Positions 34,443 through 42,752 of a stretch of 64,000 nucleotides of DNA are shown here, piece after piece. The notes below the pieces were generated by a model. It made no database searches. It had not been told where the DNA came from and saw nothing but the letters and a program-made list of their open reading frames with translations. The stretch is from assembly GCA_965652025.1 (NCBI GenBank), contig CBFGTM010000012.1:12228-76227 (forward strand), read 5' to 3'. Numbering within the stretch: position 1 is the first letter of the stretch; every line of letters begins with the position of its first letter. The DNA comes from CAVVWJ01 sp965652025 (lineage in GTDB: Bacteria > Gemmatimonadota > Gemmatimonadetes > Gemmatimonadales > GWC2-71-9). The translations under genes and the position numbers were made by a program.

Positions 34443-35858
34443 CTATTCCCCGGCATCGGGGTCGTCGGCCGCCGCCACCAGCACCGGCTTCAGTGCCGCA
34501 TGATGCTGCACGGGGGCATGAATGAACCGGTTGACCTGATCCTCGGTTCCATTGACGTTCAACTGCTCGAACAGAAATGCAAACGTTCTCTCCAGATCGG
34601 CGGCAATCGCGGAGCGCACATCCTCCGGCAGTGACCAGAGGTCCCGCTTGAATGGGCCGATGGCCTTCTTGCGGGCCTTGTAGTAGAACTGCTCGTTGGT
34701 GTCACCGCTCTTTCGCTCGCCCGCGGCATTCTCGTCCAGCCAGCTACGCATCCGCTCCCGCAGCTCGGAAGGCAATTGCGGGTGATCGAAGACGATGTTC
34801 TGAAAATTGGTAGCCAGGTGAATTTCGGCGGTCTCGATCCGAGGAAAGTTGCCGAAGGCATTGGACGGAAGTGTGCTGGCCCCGTGCTGGACCGCCCCGG
34901 CAAGGCCGTAGTCTTCGCGCGCAACCTTCGACAACGCGGCCAGCGCCTGAAGGTCGAGCTTCACGTCCGCGATGCTCCCGTCCGCAAGCACGACACCGCC
35001 GTGTGAGGTCCCCGTCTGGACCGAGATTTTGCTGATCCCGGCACCGTTTCCTCGCGATGCCAGGGTCCGGTTGTATCCCTGCATGAATGCGTGCAGCTCC
35101 TCGACGGTGCTGTTTTTCATGCCGACCTCACCAATCTCGGCGCCGACCGAGACGGTAACACCCTGTGGCTCGTGCTGCCGGATGAAGGTCGTGATCTCCG
35201 CCGCACGTTCGTAATTGAGCCGCTGCTGCTCGGAGAGCGAAGGCTGGGAGAGATCCACCAGGGTGGACGTATCCACGTCGATGTTATAGAAGCCCGCACC
35301 GACTTCCTCGGCGATCAGCTTCTTGACTTCGCCCACCTCTCCCTCGGGATCGGTCTGGTATTTCTTGTGGTTGACCTGGCAGTGGTCGCCCTGAATGAAG
35401 AGCGGCAGGGCGTAACCCTCCCGCAGGGCAGCCGCGATCATCACAGCCACGTACTCCGCGGGGCGCTGCTCGGTGTACGCGATCTCGGACCGGGCAATCT
35501 CCAGGATAATGGCGCCGGCCTTGCCGGCTCGGGCCGTGCGAAAGATGGCGCGAGCCGTGTCATACGCCAGCATGCGCACGTTGATGGCCGGCACCGTGAA
35601 GCCGCCGCACTCCCCTCGTCCCCGGGCCAGGTACAGGTCGTGGATCGACGCCGGCCGGGCCCCGGTGACCTGCCCCAGCTCCCACAGGAGCCAGCGGGCT
35701 GCCTCCCGGTCCTCGCTGCTGCCAAAGACCGCTTGCCAGGCCAGCTTGTCGGTGGCCGGGGATCGCAGCTTGGCCTGGTCACGCACCCTTACCCCGCCCG
35801 GGACTACCGTAACGGCCCCCTGATACAGGTCTACAACCCGCTGAACTGGCTCAGCCAT
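34443..35858 (-). CDS. Class II fructose-bisphosphate aldolase, long form
   Basis: This zinc-dependent aldolase has 471 residues. It shows the metal motif in PLFIQGDHCQVN (about 160), NIDVDTSTLVDLS, and SVGAEIGEVG. ISKISVQTGTSHGG and QHGASTLP (the second zinc His) are also clear. This long form, with its extra ~90 N-terminal and ~80 C-terminal residues, differs from the ~330-residue E. coli FbaA and is seen in several non-proteobacterial lineages. AAGGAG lies 10 nt before ATG 35858. It follows pgi and pyruvate kinase on the same strand, so this block groups central glycolysis genes. A tagatose-bisphosphate aldolase role is possible but less likely. Confidence 0.86.
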   Translation of the reverse strand: MAEPVQRVVDLYQGAVTVVPGGVRVRDQAKLRSPATDKLAWQAVFGSSEDREAARWLLWELGQVTGARPASIHDLYLARGRGECGGFTVPAINVRMLAYDTARAIFRTARAGKAGAIILEIARSEIAYTEQRPAEYVAVMIAAALREGYALPLFIQGDHCQVNHKKYQTDPEGEVGEVKKLIAEEVGAGFYNIDVDTSTLVDLSQPSLSEQQRLNYERAAEITTFIRQHEPQGVTVSVGAEIGEVGMKNSTVEELHAFMQGYNRTLASRGNGAGISKISVQTGTSHGGVVLADGSIADVKLDLQALAALSKVAREDYGLAGAVQHGASTLPSNAFGNFPRIETAEIHLATNFQNIVFDHPQLPSELRERMRSWLDENAAGERKSGDTNEQFYYKARKKAIGPFKRDLWSLPEDVRSAIAADLERTFAFLFEQLNVNGTEDQVNRFIHAPVQHHAALKPVLVAAADDPDAGE

Positions 35859-35952
35859 GCACGCCTATCTCCTTGAAAGCAGTATCCATAGCTCGTCCGC
35901 CAAAGCTAGGGCGTGAGCTGGAGACTCGCAACGCGTTGCAGGAGTACCGTAG

Positions 35953-37347
35953 TCAGGTCTCATCCGAACCACTAGCCGCTCCGCTCGCGACCGGCTCATA
36001 CCCGGCCCGGCCCATTGCCGCGAACGTCAGCCGCTTACCGAGCTCCACTCCCGGCTGATCGAATGGGTCAACGCCGTACCAGACCCCGGCGTACCCGGTC
36101 GCCAGTTGGAAGAACATTAAGGTCTCACCCAGGCTGGTTGAGCTCAGATCCGGCAGACGCAGGGTGCAATTCATTCGGCCCATCTGCCCCAGGGCGGCAG
36201 AAGTTGCCTCATACTCGGCGTGCAGCAACTCACCCAGGGTATGCCCCGGGAGATAGGCCAGATCGGGCGGCAGATTTTCCTCTCCAGCATCCGGTCGGGG
36301 GATCTCGAGATCCACCCCTAGATCGTCCACCGTGACAAAGGTGATCACCTTGTCGTAAGGCCCCTCCATGAAGAGCTGAACCTGGCTGTGCTGGTCGGTC
36401 GCACCCACGGCCGCAACCGGGGTGGGCCCCGCATGTACGGCCTTGCCCTCGCGGTTCGAGCGCTTGCCCAAGCTCTCGGCCCAGAGCTGCCGAAACCACT
36501 CAGCCAGCTCCCGAAGCCGGTCCGTGTAGGGCATGAGGACATGCACCCGGGCATCCTCCTGGGTATCCGCTTCGCAGAGAAGTGCGGCGTAGAGCGCCGC
36601 CGGATTGTGCAGCAGTTCCGTGGAATCAGCCCGCTCGAGGGCGTGGCGAGCACCCTCCAGCAGTCCCTCGACGTCGATACCCACCAGGGCTGCCGGCAGC
36701 AGGCCGACGGGCGACAAGACACTGAACCGGCCACCTACCTCGGGCGGCACGTCCAGGGTGGCGATGTGATCCCGTTGTGCCAGCTCCCGCAGAGCTCCGC
36801 GCTCGGGATCGGTGGTGAACACGAAATGACGGGATGCGGCCGCGCCGAGCGCTCGCTCCAGCCAGGAACGGACGATCAGGTACTGGGCCATGGTTTCGGC
36901 GGTTCCGCCCGACTTGCTGATGACGTTGACCAGCACGCGTCGAGGGTCGATCCGATCCAGAGCGGCCGAGACTGACGTCGGATCCACGTTCTCCAGCACC
37001 GTGAGACGGGGGAAGAAATCCCGGCCTTCGTCGTCTAACTCGTTCCAGGCGGGGGGTCGCAACGCGTTCAGTAAAGCCTTCGTGCCCAGCGCGGACCCAC
37101 CGATTCCGAGCACCAGCACGTGATCATGGGCCTGCCCCAGCCCTTCGGCGAAACTGCGGATGCCACGCACCGTCGGGCCCTGGTCCACCAGCTTGTAAAA
37201 GCCGTATTCTCCTGCGGCCCGCCGCCGCTCAACTTCCGATTGCACGTCGCCAAACCGGCGGGCCAGGGCCGAGAGCCGATCCCGTCTCAATCCATGCACC
37301 TGGTCCAAGCCATCTCGGAACAGGCGTCCGTACTGCAGCTTGATCAC
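35953..37347 (-). CDS. pgi: Glucose-6-phosphate isomerase
   Basis: This enzyme interconverts glucose-6-phosphate and fructose-6-phosphate. The 464-residue protein shows two SIS domains with LVLGIGGSALGTKALLNAL (about 76-94), NVISKSGGTAETM (phosphate loop, about 138-150), the PGI signature QLWAESLGKR and the GATDQHSQVQLFMEGP segment. The GTG start at 37347 overlaps the stop of the metallo-hydrolase gene (GTGA). The shorter length than E. coli Pgi (549) is typical of the Thermus/Bacillus type. Confidence 0.94.
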   Translation of the reverse strand: MIKLQYGRLFRDGLDQVHGLRRDRLSALARRFGDVQSEVERRRAAGEYGFYKLVDQGPTVRGIRSFAEGLGQAHDHVLVLGIGGSALGTKALLNALRPPAWNELDDEGRDFFPRLTVLENVDPTSVSAALDRIDPRRVLVNVISKSGGTAETMAQYLIVRSWLERALGAAASRHFVFTTDPERGALRELAQRDHIATLDVPPEVGGRFSVLSPVGLLPAALVGIDVEGLLEGARHALERADSTELLHNPAALYAALLCEADTQEDARVHVLMPYTDRLRELAEWFRQLWAESLGKRSNREGKAVHAGPTPVAAVGATDQHSQVQLFMEGPYDKVITFVTVDDLGVDLEIPRPDAGEENLPPDLAYLPGHTLGELLHAEYEATSAALGQMGRMNCTLRLPDLSSTSLGETLMFFQLATGYAGVWYGVDPFDQPGVELGKRLTFAAMGRAGYEPVASGAASGSDET

Positions 37348-38120
37348 GTCACCTCCACGGTCAATCCGTCGTAGGCGGGGAACACACCAGCCGGGAGCTG
37401 CGCCTCCAGTTCCGAGTGCCCCGTCTCATGGGTCAGATGAGTGAGATAGGTCCGCTGAGCGCCGAGCTCGCGTGCCGTGTCGATGGCCTCGGCGATGCTC
37501 AAATGAGTCGGATGAGGTCGCCACCACAGCGCGTTGAGCACCAGCACGTCGAGCCCTCGGAGCCGTTCCCGCTCGGCGGGGGGAATCACCTTTATGTCGG
37601 TGATGTAGGCCATGCGGTCGAAGCGATAGCCGAACACTCTGAGGCTTCCGTGCTGGAACGCCAGCGGGAGTACGTCCACGCCCGCAATGCGGACCATCTG
37701 CTCGGGCTCAGTCTGGTGCAGCGTCAGCCTCGGCTTCGAGGTACCCTCGTACGGACGGACCGAATCATCGAAGATGTAATTGAACGACGACCGGAGCCGA
37801 TCCAGCGTCTCCGCTGGCCCGTAGAGCGGCAGCGGCTTTCCCTGCCGCACTGAGAAAACCCGGAGGTCGTCGATGCCGTTGACGTGATCGGCGTGCTCGT
37901 GAGTGTACACGACGGCATCGATGCGGGAAAAGCCGGAGGAGATCAGCTGCAGACGAAGCTCGGGCGGTGTGTCGATCAGGATGGTCGAGCCATCCGCTTC
38001 CAGCACAGCGCCGGATCTGGTGCGCTTGTCTCGGGGATCGGTGGACCGGCAGACCGCGCAGTCACAACCGATCTGGGGCACGCCAAATGACGTGCCCGTC
38101 CCCAAAAACGTCAGACGCAT
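37344..38120 (-). CDS. Metallo-beta-lactamase-fold hydrolase, PhnP-like
   Basis: This is a 258-residue MBL-fold phosphodiesterase-type enzyme. It has GTGTSFGVPQIGCDCAVCRS (an N-terminal three-Cys zinc site as in PhnP/lipoate-hydrolase relatives). The metal motif THEHADHVNGIDD (about 72-84), TDIKVIP and LTHETGH close the active site. PhnP proper hydrolyses cyclic ribose phosphates, and cofactor-repair roles are known for relatives; the substrate here is not inferable. It sits 3 bp after pyruvate kinase and is coupled to pgi. Confidence 0.88.
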   Translation of the reverse strand: MRLTFLGTGTSFGVPQIGCDCAVCRSTDPRDKRTRSGAVLEADGSTILIDTPPELRLQLISSGFSRIDAVVYTHEHADHVNGIDDLRVFSVRQGKPLPLYGPAETLDRLRSSFNYIFDDSVRPYEGTSKPRLTLHQTEPEQMVRIAGVDVLPLAFQHGSLRVFGYRFDRMAYITDIKVIPPAERERLRGLDVLVLNALWWRPHPTHLSIAEAIDTARELGAQRTYLTHLTHETGHSELEAQLPAGVFPAYDGLTVEVT

Positions 38121-38123
38121 CTC

Positions 38124-39587
38124 CTAAACTGCTTCGACCTTGAGGAGGTTGGTAGTGCCGGGCATGTCGAAGGGAACACCGGCCGTCACTACCACCCGTT
38201 CGCCGGGCTGGGCGAGCTGCCGCTCCAGGATCTGCTGCCGAGCCACCGCGAGCATGCTGTCGTAATTCGTGGTGTGTTCCGTCAGGGCCGACGTCACCCC
38301 CCAGACCAGCGCGAGTTGCCGAAAGGTTTCCGGCTCCGGTGTGCAGGCGAAGACTGGAACAGTGGGCCGGCAGGTGGCCACCTTGCGGGCGGTGAAGCCG
38401 CTGCTGGTGAAGCACACGATCAGCGGCGCCGACAACATCTCGGCCGCCGCGCACACCGCGACCGCGATGGCGTCCTCGGTGCGGATCGGACCGCCCGGCG
38501 AGGACTGATGATGGCGCAAGGCCCCCTGCTCGGCCGACCGACGCCCCAGCGCAGCATCGATGCTGGCCCCACGGGACTGGCGCTGGCTTTCCATCTCCCG
38601 CGCAATCCGATCCATGGCCTGGACCGCCTCCAGGGGATACTCGCCGACAGCCGTCTCGGCCGAAAGCATGACTGCGTCGGTGCCATCCAGAATCGCATTT
38701 GCCACATCCGAGGTCTCGGCCCGGGTCGGACGGGGCGCGTGCACCATGGACTCGAGCATCTGCGTGGCAGTGATCACCGGCTTGCCGTGCAGGCTCGCCT
38801 CCCGGATGATCTGCTTCTGAATCAGCGGCACCTCCTCAAAGGGCAGCTCCACTCCCAGATCACCGCGGGCAACCATGATCGCGTCGGAAGCGTCCAGGAT
38901 GGCGCACAGGTTCTTGATCGCCGTGTCCTTCTCGATCTTGGCAACCAGCTTGACCCCTGCGGGCACCAGCCCACGGAGTTCCTCCATGTCCTCGGGACGG
39001 CGCACGAACGATAGGGCGATGTAGTCCAGCCCGAGCGACGCCACCTGCCGCACGTCCTCCCGGTCCTTCTCGGTCAACGCGGGGGCGCTGACTTCGATGC
39101 CCGGAAGGTTCATCCCCTTGTGCGCCTTCAGCTCGCCGCCGTAGTGCACAACCGCTTCGACTCGCTGCTCCTGGATGCCGCGCACTTCCAGGGAGATCAA
39201 CCCGTCGTCGAGCAAAATCCGGGCACCGATCCGGACATCGCGCGCCAGGTCGTCGTAGGTGGTGGGCAGCTCACCGGCTTGGGCGACCGCTTCAGGGGCG
39301 AAGACAATCTGCTGCCCGGGCTCCAGGCGGATCGGTTGAGGCAGGTGGCCGATGCGAATCCGCGGCCCCTGGAGATCCAGCAGGACTGCGGCTGCCTCTC
39401 GCCGGCTCTCGAGAACGGTGCGGAGCTGATGAATCCAGCGGGCCCGGATCTCGGGCGTACCGTGAGAGGCGTTGATGCGGACGACGTTGACCCCCGCGTC
39501 GAGCAGGGCAGTCATCTGTGGTGGATTGTCCCAGGCCGGGCCGAGGGTTGCCACAATCTTGGTTCGGCGGAGGGGCGTGCGCTGCAT
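38124..39587 (-). CDS. pyk: Pyruvate kinase
   Basis: This enzyme converts phosphoenolpyruvate and ADP to pyruvate and ATP. It has 487 residues from ATG 39587 (MQRTPLRRTKIVATLGPA); the longer open frame upstream lacks family similarity. The catalytic region KIEKDTAIKNL, the metal-binding MVARGDLGVELPFEEV and TQMLESMVHAPRPTRAE are complete. The C-terminal allosteric domain (AVCAAAEMLSAPLIVCFTSSG) is present. No extra PEP-utiliser domain is fused. TAGACT lies 5 nt before the ATG, and the unusual AT-rich 495-bp region upstream probably holds its control sites. Confidence 0.95.
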   Translation of the reverse strand: MQRTPLRRTKIVATLGPAWDNPPQMTALLDAGVNVVRINASHGTPEIRARWIHQLRTVLESRREAAAVLLDLQGPRIRIGHLPQPIRLEPGQQIVFAPEAVAQAGELPTTYDDLARDVRIGARILLDDGLISLEVRGIQEQRVEAVVHYGGELKAHKGMNLPGIEVSAPALTEKDREDVRQVASLGLDYIALSFVRRPEDMEELRGLVPAGVKLVAKIEKDTAIKNLCAILDASDAIMVARGDLGVELPFEEVPLIQKQIIREASLHGKPVITATQMLESMVHAPRPTRAETSDVANAILDGTDAVMLSAETAVGEYPLEAVQAMDRIAREMESQRQSRGASIDAALGRRSAEQGALRHHQSSPGGPIRTEDAIAVAVCAAAEMLSAPLIVCFTSSGFTARKVATCRPTVPVFACTPEPETFRQLALVWGVTSALTEHTTNYDSMLAVARQQILERQLAQPGERVVVTAGVPFDMPGTTNLLKVEAV

Positions 39588-39613
39588 GCATGAGTCTAAT
39601 GGAGATGAGTCAG

Positions 39614-39634
39614 ACCTGCACCACGCAGGTTTTT
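39614..39634 (+). terminator. Hairpin with T-run in the pyk leader region
   Basis: ACCTGC and GCAGGT form a perfect 6-bp stem with a 5-nt loop, followed by TTTT on the plus strand. It lies about 27 bp upstream of the pyk start, which is on the minus strand. It looks like a plus-strand terminator that would block antisense transcripts leaving pyk; in the minus-strand mRNA it would be a simple 5' UTR hairpin. Confidence 0.4.
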
Positions 39635-39711
39635 CCGCCACAGTCGAGAGCCGTTTCTGCACTGCTCACCCGGTTTCCTCCCCGGGAGCCTCAGATCCTG
39701 GCCAGGCCTGC

Positions 39712-39727
39712 TTTCCACATGTGGAAA
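39712..39727. promoter_or_regulatory. Perfect 16-bp palindrome, candidate operator
   Basis: TTTCCACATGTGGAAA is exactly self-complementary and sits in the AT-rich region about 125 bp upstream of the pyruvate kinase start. The half-site (TTTTCCACA on one strand) is also one base from a DnaA box. A dimeric repressor site for pyk is the simplest reading; this is inference. Confidence 0.4.
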
Positions 39728-40011
39728 ACCCCCGGAAGTGAATATCTTATTTGCGTGTAAAACCTCATAAAATGGTTCACCTACCCGCATTCAACGATTT
39801 GGAGCCAGTCTACTAACTGTTGATTCCAGCAATATTTACGTGCGTGACTTCCAGCGGACTCGCGGGATCAAGCCACTGTCGCCTGTCCCCATTTATTTAT
39901 GCAGACATTCTAATTATGAACACTTTCGACATCGGGGTTTGCGCCTGACCGGCCAGGGCAGCGGAAAGCGGCAAGAACAAGAGACGGGACAGACAACGCG
40001 GCACAAACAAC

Positions 40012-40028
40012 CCGGACCCGTGATCCGG
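40012..40028 (-). terminator. Weak hairpin after the secreted-protein gene
   Basis: On the minus strand CCGGA/TCCGG encloses a 7-nt loop and is followed by GTTGTTTGTG. The stem is short and the T-run is interrupted, so this is only a possible end for the gene at 40083-40889. Confidence 0.3.
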
Positions 40029-40082
40029 AAAAGGACGTGAAAATGCGTGCGGGCGCGGCTAGTGCTGAAGCCTACCTGAGCG

Positions 40083-40889
40083 TCATCGGGAGAATGCCAG
40101 GTCGCCGGCACCACCAGAAAAGAGAGGCCCAACAAAGCGAATGGGAGAAGCCCTGAGTGCCTTGGCCAAATCCCCCTTCCCTTCCACGGTCAACGATCCC
40201 ACCAGCGCTCGGCTCCAAGTCGGCTTCATGACAACCCGCCCGGACCAGAGGCTGCCCCGCTGACCGATGACCTGCCAGAACTCTTGGAGGGGTTCGACAA
40301 CGCGGGTGCTGTCTCCGGTGGGCCGACCGCGCCAGATGAGCAGGGTGCGCTCGAGCTTGATGCTGTAGCTATCGAACGTGGTGTCCGCGGCATCGCCCAC
40401 GACAGAATGAGCATCCCGCATGCGAATGCCGCTGGCCTCAGCGGCGCGAATCAAACCACTCCGCCGGGCGTACAGGTCGAGAGCCAGGTCGCGCCGAGCG
40501 CCGCCCCGTTTCTCTTGCGTGGCGAGGCTCCAGACGCTCAGCATCTGATATTTGCGAGGGTCCTTCTCGACGATCCGGCGGCTCCCCACCTGAAAGGCAT
40601 CGGCAAAGTAGAAGCAGACATTGGAAGGAGTCCAGGAGGCGAACTCTCGCTGGTCCTGGACCAGACGACGGAGCGCCGGGTGCAGCGTCGAATCTCGTGC
40701 TGCCGGCACCAGCTCAAACCCGTCTCTCAGCAATCGGGCCGCTTGCTTCGGCTCGACCAGGAAGCGCACACAGTAGCCGGCTCGGAGGCCCTCGAGGCTC
40801 CAGCGCTGCGCTCCCTTGTTCTCTTGCGGGCTCTGCGCCGGGAGAGCAGCCGCGCTACAGCAGGCCGCTACCCCAGCCAGAAAGATCAT
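40083..40889 (-). CDS. Secreted protein of unknown function
   Basis: This 268-residue protein has a signal peptide (IFLAGVAACCSAAALPAQ, cleavage near residue 19). I do not recognise a domain. It contains a central region with aromatic residues (SNVCFYFADAFQVGSRR), a possible beta-strand-rich C-terminus and several Arg-rich segments. It has the codon usage of its neighbours and a plausible export signal, so it is probably real. It is separated from the peroxiredoxin gene by 56 bp and from pyk by the 495-bp AT-rich region. Confidence 0.62.
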   Translation of the reverse strand: MIFLAGVAACCSAAALPAQSPQENKGAQRWSLEGLRAGYCVRFLVEPKQAARLLRDGFELVPAARDSTLHPALRRLVQDQREFASWTPSNVCFYFADAFQVGSRRIVEKDPRKYQMLSVWSLATQEKRGGARRDLALDLYARRSGLIRAAEASGIRMRDAHSVVGDAADTTFDSYSIKLERTLLIWRGRPTGDSTRVVEPLQEFWQVIGQRGSLWSGRVVMKPTWSRALVGSLTVEGKGDLAKALRASPIRFVGPLFSGGAGDLAFSR

Positions 40890-40945
40890 GCGTTTCAGGG
40901 TACCACCTCGACTCAGGGGAAAGTCGGATCAGATCTCTGGGACGA

Positions 40946-41533
40946 TCAACTCCCTCGGGCGGCGGTCCGCACAGCTCCGCGCAGTTCGGCATAATCCTTC
41001 GGATCCAGCGCGCTGAAGCTCATGTTGCGGAAGGTCACCCTACCGTCGGGGCCCACGACGTACACCGTGCGCCGGTTGTATCCCTCGGAATCCTTGCTGG
41101 CATATTGCTTGGAGACCCGCTGCTGCGGGTCGCTCAGCAGCCGGAACGGCAATCCAAGGCTGGCGGCAAAACGACCGTGGGTCTGTACCGAGTCGCTGCT
41201 GATGGCCACGAGCACAACATTAGGCCCGAACAAGCTGTCGTACTGCTCCGCGAAGGTGCGCATCTGGGCGGTGCAGCCCTTAGTGAAATCCCTCGGGTAG
41301 AAGGCCACGACGACTGTCTTCCCCCGATCGCTCGCCAGCTGGTAGGGGGACTCGATGGGACCGACGCCGTCGCGGTTGGCCCAGGGCAAAGAAAAATCCG
41401 GCGCCCGTTGGCCGATATCGGGACCGCCCTGCACCCGGGCTCTTACCGGTTCACTGCGATCCTGGGCCGCGATCGGGCTTGCCGCCGCGAGGCAGGCGGT
41501 CAAAGCGAGGAAAAATCCTGAAACACGCATCAT
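40946..41533 (-). CDS. Exported peroxiredoxin (AhpC-TSA/Bcp type)
   Basis: This thiol peroxidase has 195 residues. A signal peptide (FFLALTACLAAASPIAAQ) points to the periplasm. The thioredoxin fold begins GQRAPDFSLPW, and the peroxidatic Cys lies in FYPRDFTKGCTAQM, the PxxxTxxC pattern of Bcp/PrxQ enzymes. The start at 41533 overlaps the stop of the TlpA-like gene (ATGA). Being exported and coupled to a CcdA and a thioredoxin-like protein, it is probably reduced from the cytoplasm through those partners; this is inference from operon order. Confidence 0.86.
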   Translation of the reverse strand: MMRVSGFFLALTACLAAASPIAAQDRSEPVRARVQGGPDIGQRAPDFSLPWANRDGVGPIESPYQLASDRGKTVVVAFYPRDFTKGCTAQMRTFAEQYDSLFGPNVVLVAISSDSVQTHGRFAASLGLPFRLLSDPQQRVSKQYASKDSEGYNRRTVYVVGPDGRVTFRNMSFSALDPKDYAELRGAVRTAARGS

Positions 41534-42054
41534 TTCATCCTGGCTGGTGTGGACTGGTCTTGGGTAACAGTGCGCAGTACGGGCTCGAAATCCTGGGTAC
41601 CGCCGCTTCCGGTATATGCCACCTTTCCTGTCGGATCGACAATAACCACATAGCTCGTGGCCGGGACTTGGTAGGCCCGGATGCTGGTTCCCTCGGTATC
41701 GTAGAGGGTGCGGAACCCAGGTTTGTGGGTCTCCAGATACTTCCGAACCCGTTGGGGCGACTGGTTGACGGTGACGTTGACGCCGATGAACTCCACCTTC
41801 GAGCCATAGGCCGCCTGTGCCGCGCGAACCTGCGGCAGCAGCTCCTCGCAAAGCTCACACCAGGTAGCCCAGAACTCGAGGAACACTGGCTTCTTCCCGA
41901 TGTACTGTCCCAAATCCACCGGTTTCCCATCCAGATCGTTGACCGTCACCGCCGGGGCTCGAGCACCTACCGTTATGCCCGACTCCTGCGCCGAAGCCTG
42001 GTCGTACCCTGCCGTCAGGGTGAGGAAAACCAGCAGAACCCCGGACAATTTCAT
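41530..42054 (-). CDS. TlpA/ResA-like exported thioredoxin-family protein
   Basis: This 174-residue protein has a signal peptide (SGVLLVFLTLTAGYDQASAQ) and a thioredoxin fold. The redox motif is WCELC in FLEFWATWCELCEELLP (about residues 62-78). The cis-Pro segment is QVPATSYVVIVDPTGKV. It overlaps ccdA at its start and the peroxiredoxin at its stop. It likely takes electrons from CcdA and passes them to the peroxiredoxin or to apocytochrome c. Confidence 0.88.
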   Translation of the reverse strand: MKLSGVLLVFLTLTAGYDQASAQESGITVGARAPAVTVNDLDGKPVDLGQYIGKKPVFLEFWATWCELCEELLPQVRAAQAAYGSKVEFIGVNVTVNQSPQRVRKYLETHKPGFRTLYDTEGTSIRAYQVPATSYVVIVDPTGKVAYTGSGGTQDFEPVLRTVTQDQSTPARMK

Positions 42055-42752
42055 AGCACGCTTCCCATTCGGACGAAATAGTATTCTGCCATGGCGAGGA
42101 GCAGGACGCCTCCAACCCGCTTCACTGCGATCATCCATCTGCCCGCCCTGGGTAATGCAGCTAGCCCACCGCTGAAGAGACCCACCACGACCAGCAGCGC
42201 AGACAGCCCCAGCGAGAAAACGAACAAGTAGACAAAGCCCAGCCAGGCACTGCGCGTGGTACTGACGAAGGTGAGCACAGCCGCGAAGGCAGGAGCGCCG
42301 CAGGGGGCGGCCACCAGGCCGGAGGTGGCGCCCAGGGCAAAGACCCCTCCGACCGAATTCCCCTGCAGCCGTGCGACCCAACTGGCCACCCTGCCCGGGA
42401 CGGCCACCCGAAAAGCGTCCAACATGGCCAAGCCGAACAGCAGGAGGAGATTGCCCATGATGAACAGCGACCAGGGGTTCGAGCTCACGGTGCCGAACAA
42501 TGTGCCGGATAGCCCGGCGAGCAGGCCCAGCAACGAATAGACCAGCGCCAATCCGAGGACATAGGCCAACGTCAGCGTAGCCCGCCGCCCGGCTGGTCGA
42601 CCGGAAGCGCCGGCTCCCCCGAGAATGCCGGCCGTAATCGGGATCATCGGATAGACGCAGGGAGTCAGGCTGGTGGCAAGGCCGGCGGCGAACAAGGTGA
42701 CGGCGGCAGCGAGGGGCCGGTCCTGAAGCAAAGTCTCCAGTCCGCTCACCAT
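42051..42752 (-). CDS. ccdA: CcdA/DsbD-type transmembrane thiol-disulfide transporter
   Basis: This 233-residue inner-membrane protein has six or so helices and moves reducing equivalents from cytoplasmic thioredoxin to the periplasm. The two essential cysteines are in SLTPCVYPMIP (about residue 31) and APCGAPAF (about 152), the DsbD/CcdA pattern, each with flanking prolines. It overlaps ispG by 7 bp and the TlpA-like gene by 4 bp. There is no fused N- or C-terminal thiol domain, so the separate TlpA-like protein takes that role. Confidence 0.92.
   Translation of the reverse strand: MVSGLETLLQDRPLAAAVTLFAAGLATSLTPCVYPMIPITAGILGGAGASGRPAGRRATLTLAYVLGLALVYSLLGLLAGLSGTLFGTVSSNPWSLFIMGNLLLLFGLAMLDAFRVAVPGRVASWVARLQGNSVGGVFALGATSGLVAAPCGAPAFAAVLTFVSTTRSAWLGFVYLFVFSLGLSALLVVVGLFSGGLAALPRAGRWMIAVKRVGGVLLLAMAEYYFVRMGSVL

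Larger units (their letters stand above)
39588..40082. other. 495-bp AT-rich intergenic region upstream of pyruvate kinase
   Basis: This is the only gap over 300 bp in the window, and it is visibly AT-richer than its surroundings, especially 39728-39920. It holds a 6-bp hairpin with a T-run (39614-39634), a perfect 16-bp palindrome (39712-39727) and AT-rich tracts with several -10-like hexamers. A weak hairpin follows the secreted-protein gene (40012-40028). I find no convincing open frame, tRNA or known riboswitch. It most likely carries the pyk promoter and operator; a small RNA cannot be ruled out. Confidence 0.55.

Noticed and set aside
35928..35939. 12-bp palindrome GCAACGCGTTGC between pgi and the aldolase gene
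   Set aside because: About 16 palindromes of this length are expected by chance in 64 kb, and it lies within an operon.
39700..39850. Replication origin (near-DnaA boxes and AT-rich DNA)
   Set aside because: Only the two half-sites of one palindrome resemble DnaA boxes, there is no cluster, and dnaA, dnaN and gyrB are absent.
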